Source: Aphrocallistes beatrix
Lineage: Eukaryota; Porifera; Hexactinellida; Sceptrulophora; Aphrocallistidae
DNA length: 64,000 bases
Assembly (NCBI GenBank): GCA_963281255.1
Contig: OY725495.1
Coordinates: 4,464,001 to 4,528,000 of the forward strand
Reading direction: 5' to 3'
In this document: positions 33,674 to 45,805 of the stretch, piece after piece
How the letters are laid out: every line of letters starts with the position of its first letter
Position numbering within the stretch: position 1 is the stretch's first letter
The notes under the pieces: generated by a model
What the model was told of the DNA's origin: nothing
The model's input: the letters and a program-made list of their open reading frames with translations, nothing else
The model's database searches: none
Position numbers and translations under genes: made by a program

Positions 33674-36600
33674 ATGGCTAGTGCGAAGACATACAATGAA
33701 GTTGATTGTAAGCAGCAACTCCTATATATCGAAATAGAGAAAGGTGAATGTGGAGGTTATAGACAAGAATTATTAGCGAATAGTTTGAGTGAAGTGGAAA
33801 TAGACTTTTATATCTGCACTAAGTGTAATGGACTTTTGAGAAATGCCTGCCAAGTAGGAGTTGAACAGAATTTAACCTGTGAGATGTGTGTGGTAGAAGG
33901 AGAAACATCTCAACCAATGATTAAATCTAGAAAGAAAATCCCAGAGTTAGGTGCGAAATGTCCGTTGGTGAGTAGAGGATGTGTGTGGAAGGGAATTATT
34001 GGTGAAGTTGAAGCACACTTAGATGAATGTAATGAATTAGTTGTCAATTGTTTAAATAAATGCAGAGTTATTCTAAAGAGATCTGAATTGATGAATCATT
34101 GTGAAAACGAATGTCTAAATCGAAAAGTCAACTGCATTCATTGCAAGATCGTATTTCAATACAAAGAAATAGACAATCATTTCACTACTTGTCCTGAGTT
34201 ACCGTTACTCTGTCCTAACGAATGTATTGAAACTTTTCCTCGCAAAGAAATGAACTCACACATTGAAAAGGATTGTCCCAACACAATAGTGCTTTGTACG
34301 AATGAATGTGGATTGAAAATGAAACGAGGAAAACTTTCAATTCACTGTGAAAACGAATGCCAACATCGAATAATCAACTGTGAATATTGTGGAGCTACAC
34401 TGAAACACAAAGAATTAGAAAATCACTATAAATCCTGTCTAGAATTCCCATTAGTCTGTCCAAATGAATGTCAAAGAAGTTTATTGCGCAAAGAATTAGA
34501 GTCACACATCAAAGACGAATGCCCTAATACGTTTGTAGCATGTCCATATAAGGAAATGGGATGCGATGTATCAACCAAACGATCTGAAATAAAGCAACAT
34601 GAGAAACTTTTCGAATCCAATCACTTCAAAATAACTGTAATATATTATTCTGACAAAGTTAAGAGGATGGAAAATCTAGCAGAAGATAAAGAAAAAGAAA
34701 TTTATCTTTTGACTAGCAAGCTTGAAGTTGTGGAGCCTCAAATGAAAGAAAAAGAAAGAGATATTGAACAATTAACTGAAGAAATTAGGACTTTAAAGAA
34801 TTGGCTTCTAATTGAAATAAAATCCAAGCTAAAATATAAGAATACCAGATTCAATGACAACCTTGAGCTGTTTTCAGAGATAAATTATCGCGAACCAATG
34901 CAACCTGTATCAAAATGTCCACGGGATTTGAAATTTATAGAGGTAAGATTTCGTAGTAATTAGGGCAGTAAATAATCTTGAAATTTAGGTTCACGGTCAC
35001 ACTCTCGTTCCTAAAATTAAATAACTACTATAAATTAATTTCAAAACATTTGCTTCCTCAAGAAAATAGAATAATGCGAAGAGGTAGATAATTTGTATAC
35101 TAAGAGAAATGCTACTATATTTTAGTGTGTAAACCTATTTTTGGAGATGCTTTATGTCATGTGGCATTCGAATTTCCGTATATTCGTTTAGCCATCCTTG
35201 GAAATTGGATCACATTACACTAAACTTGTATCATATTCCCTTATATGGCAGATATTTGCACCTAAAGGTAAATCTCGTAAATTTTTACTCAGAAGACTCT
35301 AACAATACTTCTGCTTTATATCATTGACCAATAGGAATTAGACCTAACTCAATGAATAAAATTAGTCTCCCTGAACTTTTATTGATCATAAAGTTACTTC
35401 TACGAATATTTCTTCATTTCTAATAGATATTTTTATTTATTATTTCATTAGCCCGAAGTTTTACCAGAAAAAAGAGATGAACATCTGATGATTGGATTTT
35501 TACATAGATATACAAGAAGTAAGTAAAAATTATATTTTCTTAGAATGTCATTGAAGTGAATTCATAAAAATATCTAGGAAATCCGATATTTAACAATTTA
35601 TTAATAATTTCTTAAAAGTTTAGTTTAATATTGCGTATACTATTAGCCTAGACAAGATAGATCATAATTTTTGCAAAATTTCTGCTATATCAAATATATG
35701 AAATATTTATATATATTTCCTATTTCCTAGCTGTAGGCTTGTTATCGGAGGGATGGAATCGAAATCTTGTAGCATTGGCAGAAGGTGCAGTACACATCTA
35801 TAAAACTCGGAATTATGGCGAAAAACCTGCAGTAACTCTTCAGATGAGTGGATGTGACAGGGTCTGTACATATCAAGATGATAAATCTCCTAAGAAACCT
35901 GGAGTTCCTCTAAACTGTTCTGCAGAAAATGGATTTGTAGTCAGAATTACCGGCAAATTACACTATTTTGTAGCAGACACAATGGAAGAGTCAATGTAAA
36001 TGCTCTAAAGCTACTGTAATATACTTATAGATTAAAATAGTGATTTAGATTATCTGCACACATGAATCTGGTGTAGTATCCTCAAGAAGAGTCATACACG
36101 AATGGATATTATACTCTGTCTATGATATGTTTTATACAGGGTGGGGCATAAGTTCTGCCATAAGATTCATTAGGTATAAAATTTATTATACTAAAACAAT
36201 ATTAGCTATTATGGTCTTTAGAGATTGTAATTTCAATATTCTCAATGATTTTAAAAGATTTTTCGAGTCTAAGACCACTGGAACTATGTTATGTTGGCAA
36301 TTTTATAGATAAAATATGTGTCCTGTCACGCAGCGAAATTCGAGAATCAGGGCCACTGCTTCTGTAAATAATATCTCTATAATCGATGTTCTATGACGAT
36401 TTAATTTCCTCTATTAGCCATTGAGAACTCGCTTTTAACTCAAAATGAGAATTTTTCAAAAGGTGTGAAAATATGTATATAAACTTATGTAGTAACTCAT
36501 AACATTCACACACTATCAAAGTGCGAAATTCGGAATCCACATATTAAAATATCATATATTAGCCATTGAAAACTCGCTTTTAGCTTAAAATATTATTTTT

Positions 36601-39600
36601 TAAAAAGGTGTGAAAGGTGTGAAATATTAATATGTTAATAACTCATAAAATATTCATATTATGACTTTTAAAGCCCGAAAAACGGTCCTACATGGTGAAA
36701 TACCCTACATTGCTCGCCGAGATCTTACTTATATCTTTAAACAAAACTTTGCAGTGGAGGTGTTAAAACATGAATATAAACTTTTAAAAACCGGAAGTGA
36801 TGAGATTTTGCGAAAAAATGTTGACAGTGCACATTTACACCATAATGAGATCCTACATGCGAAATTTGGTAAAAATCGGACTGTTAGATTTCGCAGTAGC
36901 GCGCGTACGGACATACAGGTCAGAAATACCAAATGCGATTTATATTGTATTCAAATCGCTTTGGTATTGCTGACTTAAGTTAAATCACCAGCATAGTTCA
37001 TGGTACTCCATTGCACTTCAGTTCTATATCATAAGTATTATCTTTTACGGTGTGACATACATAGATATATGTTGCTAGGTTTTAAAAGCTGCGAAATTTA
37101 CTAAATTTGATTACATCTTTTTCAAACTAAGTACAATCAACTAAGTGAGTTTGTGAAGAAATGTTTTATTTAGAGACTGGTTGATGCTACTGGGAGAGTG
37201 CAAAGGAAAGGTTTGTATTGTATAGTCAACTATTTTATAAATCCCATATTTTATAATTTATCTATAAATTTTAACTTATTCCTTATTTATCATGTTTAGC
37301 ATTATAAAGAAAGAAAGCTGGAAGTTGTGGACGCTCAAATGAAGAAAAAAGAAGGAAGCATCGTACGATTAACTGAAGATGTTAGGGCTTTAAAGAATCA
37401 ACCTTCAACTGCAAGAAGGTCTACGGTACCATCTAAGTTTGCCAGACCCGATGAATCATTGTTTGATGACCCATTTCCAATCCATCTTGAATCAAAACCA
37501 ATTGTTAGAAAACATTTAGAGGTAAGATTTCGTATTAATTAGAGCATTAAGTGTTTCTGAAATTTGGAAATGCGAGCACGGTCCCACTCTTGTTCCTAAA
37601 ATAAACTCCTTTAAATATTATTTCCAAAATACTATTTACTTCTTCAAAAATGGAGAAATGCGCTAGGATTAGTTCAAAAATTCCAGGAGTGTAGATAAGT
37701 ACTAAGAAAAATGGTATCTTTTTAGTGCAAATCCTATTATATGTAGGAGATATTTTAAGGGCATAAACGGCGTATAAAGTTCATCTGCTCTTTCCTGGAA
37801 AATCTTTAAAACTCGAAATTCATATAATAAATGCGTTCAGGAACTATACCTAACTATAAACAAGTTATTTTAAAAACTCGATTAAACATTCGTAATTCAT
37901 AAATCAACATCCACGAATTCTCTTCATATATGAAAGTTATTAGTATTTATTATTAATTAGCCTGAACCGGAAGTTTTACCAGAAAAAAGAGATGAACATC
38001 TGAAGATTGGATTTGTACATAGATTTGGTAAGTACTAAGTCTAAATTAAATATATTTAGAGACACCTCCCGTACATTTCCACTACTCAAAGGACAAATTT
38101 TGTGTTCGTTTAGTGGAGTTCTTGCTTGAACATAAATCTGGATGAAAAGGTGTGAAGTACCTACGTAATTGTGGTGGCCGTGGGTTTTTGGTACCGGCTG
38201 GCCTGCGCGGAGCAGCGCCAGAGGGTTTCGTCCCATCTCAGGGATCATCAGGGGGTGACCCGCGACCCCTTATGAACCGTGATCCACCTTCGAGTGGGTC
38301 GCGGACCTTTTGTCCAGTCCAGGAGCTGACCTATGAGTCACTCCTGGACTCCGCCTGCGGCCTTCCAATGCCGCCGCTTTGGAGAGTCTACTGGAGTGGT
38401 GCCTCCAGTTCAGTATCTGATAAATCCAAAATTGAACAGCAAAAATAATAATTGATTTCTTAAGATATTGTCTTGTTTAATAATACGTAAATATTAACTC
38501 TGAAAAGATAGATCATAATTTTTGCAAAATATCTGTTGTAAATTTTATATAAAACACATATTTGTATAAATGTATAAATTGTATATATTTCCTAGTTGCA
38601 AGCTTGTTAACGATTAGATGGAAGAGAAATCTTTTAGCATTGACTGATGGTGCAGTACAAATCTTTAATACAGCTAAGGATTATGGTAAAAAACCCGCAG
38701 CAACTCTTCATATGAGTGGATGTGACGGCATAAAGAGATATCTAAATGATAGAGCTCCTAAGAAACCTGGAGTTCCTCCAAACAGTTCTGCAGAAAACGG
38801 ATTTGTCATAAAAGTTGCCGGAAAACCACACTATTTTGTAGCAGATACAGTAGAAGAGTCAGAGTAAATGTTTTAAAGTTACTGTAATGTAGATTAAAAT
38901 TCGATTTAAGTTATCTACACTTATGAATTTGGTGTGTAGTATTCCTGTAACGCACTATGGATATTGCACTCCGTTCATATTTTATAATGGGCCATAGCCT
39001 ACTATATATAAGGCCTAAGAGTAACTTAACCAGGGATGCGGTAGAAGATGGATGAAGAAATACATGAGCTGCCTTAAATCATTAACAAAGCACAATAGAG
39101 CTTAGGAATGCATTACCAGCATATATAAATATGGTGTCAAAGCACCCATATCCGTTGTTAAAATTTAGATTAGTCATCAAATGATTGCACAACAGGCTAT
39201 ATTTGGGTCAAATTTAGTGATTTTCAGAGGTCGTTTAAGGGCACTTCTAAGTGTTTTTATAATAAAGTTTTCCGCATAGAACTGAGAAGTGAATGTGTTA
39301 ATACGAAAAATTTGGAATTTTTTCATGGAATGTTCTTACATTCCAGTGTTGCTATGGAAACGTGTTTTGGTCAGTTGGGGCTATATCTTGAAAACAGCGA
39401 TAGCTAGACATTCACATTTAATCCCATTTGATAGCAAATAGGCTACTTCCTATTAAGCTATAATACAATTTCTATGTCTTAATTCAATAATTTACGAGTT
39501 ATTAGACAATTTATCATATTGGTCACATTTGGTAATTTGTCGAATATCTCGTAAACCATTGAATTTAGACACAGAATTTGTATTATAGCTTAATAGGAAG

Positions 39601-41380
39601 TAGCCTATTTGCTATCAAATGGGATTAAATTTGAATGTCTAGCTATCGCTGTTTTCAAGATATAGCCCCAACTGACCAAAACACGTTTCCATAGCAACAC
39701 TGGAATGTAAGAACATTCCATGAAAAAATTCCAAATTTTTCGTATTAATACATTCACTTCTCAGTTCTATGCGAAAAACTTTATTATAAAAACACTTAGA
39801 AGTGCCCTTAAACGACCTCTGAAAATCACTAAATTTGACCCAAATATAGCCTGTTGCGCGCAATCATTTGATGACTAATCTAAATTTTAACAACGGATAT
39901 GGGTGCTTTGAACCATATTTATATATGCTGGTAATACATTCCTAAGCTCTATTGTGCTTTGTTAATGATTTAAGGCAGCTCATGTATTTCTTCAACCATC
40001 TTCTACTGCATCCCTAGTGCCAAATTCGCAAGTTACTCTGAGGCCTTATTATAGTAGGCTATGAATGGGCTTATAAATATTACTTAAAATACTAATTATC
40101 ACATTTGAAAAATTAATTCTTTGCATATTAATTAACTAATTTATAATATAATTAGGATATAATTTTACATACTGAAACTGTTTTCAATTGCTTCTGGTAT
40201 TGATGACTTGTGATAAATCACCAGCTCAGTTATTGGTACTCCCTTGAACTTAGCTCTATATAAGTATACAAGCGCGCTTCGCTTGCTTGCGCTGCGCGGC
40301 TTGCAGGCACTGCGTATCCGCAGATTTACCCAGTGGGAGCTTGAGGATATTAGAGAAACAATACGTCGTTTTCTTGTTTTATACTAAGTACGCTGGATTG
40401 TCATTTGTCTACGGTTACATTTAATAAATCAGAACTGTAGCAGAAATTTTGTTTCGTGATAAATATAATTTACTTCGTATTAAGTCAACTAATCCTGAAT
40501 GTAAGCTCAATTTGAATACACAAAGTTCACATTGCTAAAGATTATTATACTTAAATAATCAATTCCAGTCAATGTCGTTAAAAGATATTTTATGATCGAA
40601 TTGATTGATCGTAGCATATAACACACTTTAATTGTTGTTAACAATCAAATTATAGACTCAAAATAGCAATATTCAATCATTTATATGAAATAGAATCGTG
40701 TGAATGGCATTATAAAAGGCTGATAATTGATTGGTTCACATAAACCAATGAATTTCAATCACAAATAGTTATTTGATTGTATGCATAAATCAATACTATT
40801 TTATTCCAATATATTTACATTATAAAATAATCGAATTTGATTGGTCAGCACATTTTGTCACCTATCTCGGCGAGGTGTGAACATTTCGCTTAGATCTTCG
40901 AACTTAATTCTAAATTCATCATTTGACACGTACATGCCAATTTTCGTATCTCTACGACTTGCCAATTCTTCAATCAATTCGGACAAACAAAACAAAAAAA
41001 TCCTAGCATTTTAATATATATGATTCTGTATCTTTCACGATCATATAACATACGGATAGTTAGGTTGTAAATATTATAAAATTCAGCATTTTGATTACAT
41101 CTTTTTTCAAAATAAGCACAATCAACCAAGAGAGTTAATGAAGAAATGTTTTATTTAGATCCTGGTTGAATATACTGGGAGAGAGCAAAGAAAAGGTTCG
41201 TATTATATAGTCAAATATTTTATGAATCCTAAATTTTATATTTTGTCTATAAATTTTAACTAATATCTTATTTATCATGTTTAGCATTATAAGGAAAAGC
41301 CAGTCAGAAGAGCTAGTGTGAAACCAAGACCAAGTGAATCAAGTTTGTTGCAGTCTAATTCGTTAATATCATATTCCTGA
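33674..41380 (+). CDS. TP5: TRAF-type zinc-finger protein with two PH domains
   Basis: Nine exons join in frame: 33674-34942, 35452-35518, 35731-35995, 37174-37210, 37300-37521, 37961-38027, 38596-38863, 41159-41195 and 41285-41380. Phases run 0,1,2,0,0,1,2,0, giving 775 residues. Exon 1 has the conserved N-terminus, half-RING (CTKCNGLLRNAC, LTCEMC), eight TRAF-type fingers and a coil. Exons 2-4 encode the first PH domain (LMIGFLHRY, GWNRNLVALAEGAVHIY, NGFVVRITGKLHYFVADT, DWLMLLGE). Exon 5 begins like the usual last exon (HYKERK) but continues as the coil end of another exon 1 (KLEVVDAQMKKKEG to KHLE) with its donor. Exons 6-8 encode a second PH domain (LKIGFVHRF, RWKRNLLALTDGAVQIF, NGFVIKVAGKPHYFVADT, SWLNILGESKEK) and exon 9 the basic tail. 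This looks like unequal recombination between two TP genes. Whether one transcript spans all nine exons is not proven. Confidence 0.75.
36135..36408. mobile_element. truncated mariner-like element in TP5 intron 3
   Basis: It begins TACAGGGTGGGGCATAAGTT and matches the left half of the element at 24021 through GTTCTATGACGATTTAA. The right terminal repeat is absent. Confidence 0.75.
38160..38447. repeat. GC-rich repeat R6 in TP5 intron 6
   Basis: About 285 bp with GGCTGGCCTGCGCGGAGCAG, GAACCGTGATCCACCTTCG and CAGTCCAGGAGCTGACCTAT is closely repeated at 46545-46795. Its base composition contrasts sharply with the AT-rich cluster, suggesting recent insertion. A reading frame through it is also partly open in the other copy, but nothing in it is recognisable. 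Confidence 0.75.
38985..40075. mobile_element. about 1.1-kb palindromic foldback element
   Basis: Two arms of about 500 bp (roughly 38985-39505 and 39550-40075) are near-perfect reverse complements around a short centre. Paired blocks include CTATATATAAGGCC-like ends, GCTGCCTTAAATCATTAACA with TGTTAATGATTTAAGGCAGC, and TTTGATAGCAAATAGGCTAC with GTAGCCTATTTGCTATCAAA. It lies in the large TP5 intron 7. No transposase frame is evident. Confidence 0.9.
40267..41021. mobile_element. R5 copy in TP5 intron 7
   Basis: It starts TACAAGCGCGCTTCGCTTGC and ends TCCTAGCATTTTAATATATA like the copy at 29639. The interior is largely different, so the family has conserved ends and variable middles. Confidence 0.65.
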
Positions 41381-42766
41381 CCTTAAAATAGGATTAATTT
41401 AAGTATGAGTAAGATAAGATTTAGTTTAGTGATTCAATTATTTACTAAATGGAATAAATTTCATTCTATTCTGAAGTAAGTGAACATTTCTTAAAGTATG
41501 GCCATACCAATTTTATTGGAAATCAGAGTGTATATATAGTTAAGTAACACAGTATACGTATTTCAAATCAAATTAACTGAACTGAATATTTGTAATTCTG
41601 TGGATTCTTTTCACAGCTAATTCTATATTTAACCGTAAATTTTTAAATTTTGATGGAGGATTTCATACTTGTAAGCATATTTTAGCAGAAACAGAAGAAC
41701 TCCCAACCGAACCTAGCACATATTTTCATCCTAACTGAAACAGGTGAGAAACAGAATTCAAATCTATAAATAGTCAGGATCGCTTATTTTGAACCACCAG
41801 GAGAACAAATAATCTGTTCTTAATAGAGTCAGTTCATACTTGTATTAAGCGAACCTGATTCAATACAAACCCTATCTAAAATTGAAATTGGGACCAGGAG
41901 GTTAGTTCATAATAAACGAATGTTCATATTAAGCGACTCTGACTGTACTGCAGTTTGGGGAAATGGCATATAATCTCAAGCCTCCGGTTAAAATAGAATT
42001 ATATTTTAACGAATTAAGATAGGGTGAACAGTTGAATATTGCAATAATCAAGAACTATAAACAAGTAGTTTCACAAAAGTAAAATCAGAGATGCAAGTCT
42101 AAACCATAGAGGTCCTCATATTAAGTTGAATAGAGTAAAACTGGTATAAATTTCGGAGACTAGTAGATGTATTTGAAATATTCTATCTCTAAAACGCATT
42201 TTATTAAGATAAATTCATTTTAAACTGTGTCTATTTACTTCATAGATTCTGAATTAGACAGCGAAGAATCAATATAATCATTATTATAATTGTTATTTTT
42301 TCTTGTATTTATCTGTTTAAATCTTTTTCATGTTTAGATAATTAATATGCAGAATTGCTATTAGAATATTTATGATAAAACTTTATATTTTTTATTTGTT
42401 TATATTGGTAAAGAGATTTTTATGTCCAACTCATTCTTAGTATTTTATACTATAGTAGTAACTTGGTGTGTGAATTGTGGTTTATTTATTTTAGCATACT
42501 TATACATGCAGTGGCGTATCATCTCCTTCCAAGGTGGTATGCCCATCCACATCGCAAACAATAATGAACATGAAAAGTGTCTCGGGGTTTATAACTCAAT
42601 TAGTACTAGCTATGTCAGTGAATATGATACTTATGGATACACAAAGAATAGTGAAATATAATCTCTTCCTTTTATAGACTGTACATATACTAGGAAAGAA
42701 TAAATCTCCCTATATATAGTATCTACACTTCGATACTATTGAATATACTATCCTGAATATATATAT
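41381..42766. other. TP5-TP6 spacer with exon-like remnants and MITE family 4
   Basis: It contains the exon 6-like segment 41686-41743 (QKQKNSQPNLAHIFILTET in phase 0), an exon 7-like site at about 42246 (DSELDSEESI then stop), a MITE at 41771-41947 (TAGTCAGGATCGCTTA with TAAGCGACTCTGACTGTA), and the conserved upstream block of TP6 from about 42600. Confidence 0.45.
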
Positions 42767-45700
42767 ATGGCTAGTAGTGCGAAGACATACAATGAAGTTG
42801 ATTGTAAGCAGCAACTCCTCTATATCGAAATAAAGAAGGGTGGATTTGGAGGTCATAGACAGGATTTGTTAGTAAATATTTTGAGTGAAGTGGAAATAGA
42901 TTTTTATATCTGCACTAAGTGTAATGGACTATTGAGAAACGCCTGCATAGTTGGAGCTGAACAGAATCTAGCCTGTGAGATGTGCGTGGTAGAAGGAGAA
43001 ACATCTCTGCCAATGATCAAATCAAGAAAGAAAATTCCAGAGTTAGGCGCGAAATGTCCGTTGGTGAGTAGAGGATGTGTGTGGAAGGGAATTATTGGTG
43101 AAGTTGATGCACACTTAGATGAATGTAATGAATTAGTTGTAAATTGTTCAAATAAATGCAGCGTTATTCTCAAGAGATCCGAACTGGCGAATCATTGTGA
43201 AAACGAATGTCTAAATCGAAAAGTTAACTGCATTCATTGCAAGATTGTATTCCAATACAAAGAAATAGACAATCATTTCACTACTTGTCCTGAGTTACCG
43301 TTACTCTGTCTTAACGAATGTATGGAAACTCTTCTTCGCAAAGAAATGAACTCACACATTGAAAAGGATTGTCCCAACACAATTGTGCTTTGTACGAATG
43401 GATGTGGATTGAAAATGAAACGAAGAAAGCTTTCAATTCACTGTGAAAACGAATGCCGACATCGAATAATCAACTGTGAATATTGTGGAGCTACCCTACG
43501 ACACAATGAAATGGAAAATCACTACAAACTCTGTCTAGAATTCACACTATTCTGTCCTAACGAATGTCAAAGAAGTTTATTGCGCAAAGAATTAGAGTCA
43601 CATATTAAAGAAGAATGTCCTAATACACTCGTAGCATGTCCATATAAGGAAATAGGATGTGATGTATCAACCAAACGATCTGAAATACAGCAACATGATA
43701 AACTTTTTGAATCCAATCACCTCAAAATAACTGTAATATATTATTCAGGCAAAGTTAAGAGTATGGAGACTCTTTTTAAAGATAAGGAAAATCTTTTGAC
43801 TAGCAAGGTTGAGACTGCGGAAGCTCAAATGAGAGAAAAAGAAAGAGATAACGAACAATTAAAGAGTCAACTTTTAAATTTAACTAAAATAAATTCAGAG
43901 CTGTTAGATGAGAATGCCACACTCAAAAAAAGATGGTCTGATGAACTATACCGAGAGACAAAACACGATGCCAAACCAATACAGCCTATATCTAAAACAA
44001 TTTGGGAGGTAAGAATTCGTATTACTAGTAATTATAGCATTAAGTGCTCTTGAAATTAGAAACACCCTCCAACTTCCGATCTCAGTTTCAAAAAGTAAGT
44101 GCGATCCAGCTCTTGTTCTTAAAAAAAGGAACTGTCCTTCAAATATTAAATATTACTCCTAATATAATAAAATATTACTCCTTCAAAAATGGAATAATGC
44201 GCTAAGATTAATTCAAAAGTTTCCAGGAGAGTAGATAGGAAGAAGTGAAAATGTGTACTTCTTTTTGGTGCAAATCCTATTATAGGAGATGCTTTAAGGG
44301 CATAAACGATGTGTAAAGTTCGTCAGCTCGTTCCTGGAAAATCTTCTACTCAGTGCATATAAACAGTTAATACACTATTAAACTTTCGTTAATCATAAAT
44401 TAAATCCACGAATTCTCTTCATATATGAAAGTTATTAGTATTTATTATTAATTAGCCTGAACCTGAAGTTTTACCAGAAATAAGAGATGAACATCTGAAG
44501 ATTGGATTTTTCCATAGATTTGGTAAGTACTAAGTATAAATTAAATAAGTTTAGAGACCAGGGACATCTCTCAGATATTTCCATTACTCAAAGGACAAAT
44601 TTTATTTTTTAACAGAGTTCTTGCTTTAATATTAATCTGGATAAAAAATTGTGAAGTACCGTGCGTATCTAATAAAACTAAATTTTAACAACAAATTATT
44701 ATTAATTCCCTGAAATAGTTTTTTGTTCAATAATATATATAAAATATTAACTCTTATAGATATATCATAATTTACTTGTTAAAATATATGTTGTAGCAAA
44801 TTTATAAAATTTTAATATTCGTATGCATTTCCTAGTTGTAGGCTTATTAGTGAAGGGATGGAAGAGAAATCTTGTAGCATTGGCTGATGGTGCAGTATAC
44901 ATCTATAATACAGCTCAGGATTATGGTAATATACCTGAAGTAACTCTTCAGATGAGTGGGTGTGAAGGCATGTGCACATATGCAGATGATAAGTTCCCTA
45001 ATAAACCTGGAGTTCCTCCGAACAGTTCTGCAGAAAACGGATTTGTCTTAAGATTTGCCGGAAAATTACATTATTTTATAGCAGACACAGTAAAAGAGGC
45101 AAAGTAAATGGTTTAAAATTACTATAATGTAGATTAAAATAGCGATTTAAATTATCTACACGCATTAATCTGGTATGTAGTATTTCCAAGAGGTGTGACG
45201 CACTATGGATTTTGCACTCCGTCCATATTTTATAATTCAATGTGAGCTTTAACAAAATATTACTTAAAAATATTAATTATTACATTTAATAAAAAAAATA
45301 ATTATTCACATATTAATTAAGTAATTTATGATATAATTATGATAGAATATGGAACTTTGTTCAAATCGCTTTTGGCCTTGCTGACTTATGAAAAATCACC
45401 AGCTCAGTAATTGGTACTCCATTGTGACTCATTTCTATATCAGTTCTATAAAATTATTCTGTATCTTTCACGATCATATGACACATGGAGATGTATGATA
45501 GGTTGTAAATACTATAAAATTCAGTATTTTGATTACATCTTTTTTCAAACTAAGCACATCAACCAAAAGAGTTAATGAAGAAATGTTTTATTTAGAGACT
45601 GGTTGAAGCTACTGAGAGACAGCAAAGTAAAGGTTTGTATCGCCTAGTCAACTATATGAATCCCAAATTTTATATTTTATCTATAAATTTTAACTAATAT

Positions 45701-45805
45701 CTTACTCATCTTGGTTAGCATTATAAGGAAAAGCCCGCCAGAAGAGCCAGTCTGATAGCAAGACCAAGTAAATCAGGTTTGTTGCTGTCTAATTCGATAA
45801 TATAA
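42767..45805 (+). CDS. TP6: TRAF-type zinc-finger/PH protein, eight fingers
   Basis: Exons are 42767-44008, 44456-44522, 44836-45103, 45596-45632 and 45719-45805 (phases 0, 1, 2, 0), giving 566 residues. The N-terminus is MASSAKTYNEVDCK, with one extra Ser. The half-RING is YICTKCNGLLRNAC with LACEMC. Eight TRAF-type fingers run from KCPLVSRGCVWKG to ACPYKEIGCDV. The coil includes METLFKDKENLLTSKVETAE. The PH domain has LKIGFFHRF, GWKRNLVALADGAVYIYN, NGFVLRFAGKLHYFIADT and DWLKLLRDSKVK. The last exon encodes HYKEKPARRASLIARPSKSG plus a short tail. It is closest in sequence to TP5 and TP4, including introns, so it is a recent duplicate. R5, R6 and exon 6/7-like remnants follow downstream. Confidence 0.87.

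Noticed and set aside
36661-36978. 105-codon ORF in TP5 intron 3, with an open antisense frame too
   Set aside because: No recognisable domain, no start context or splice logic, and it lies inside an intron next to transposon sequence.
38152-38448. ORF through the GC-rich repeat R6 (also at 46553-46846)
   Set aside because: Both are the same GC-rich repeat, where stop codons are rare by composition; the two frames have indels between them.
39639-39863. 74-codon minus-strand ORF in the TP5 intron 7
   Set aside because: It lies within one arm of the 1.1-kb palindrome and is mirrored imperfectly in the other arm; no domain visible.
42904-43173. Antisense frame over TP6 exon 1
   Set aside because: Same shadow effect of the conserved Cys/Glu/Lys-rich exon.
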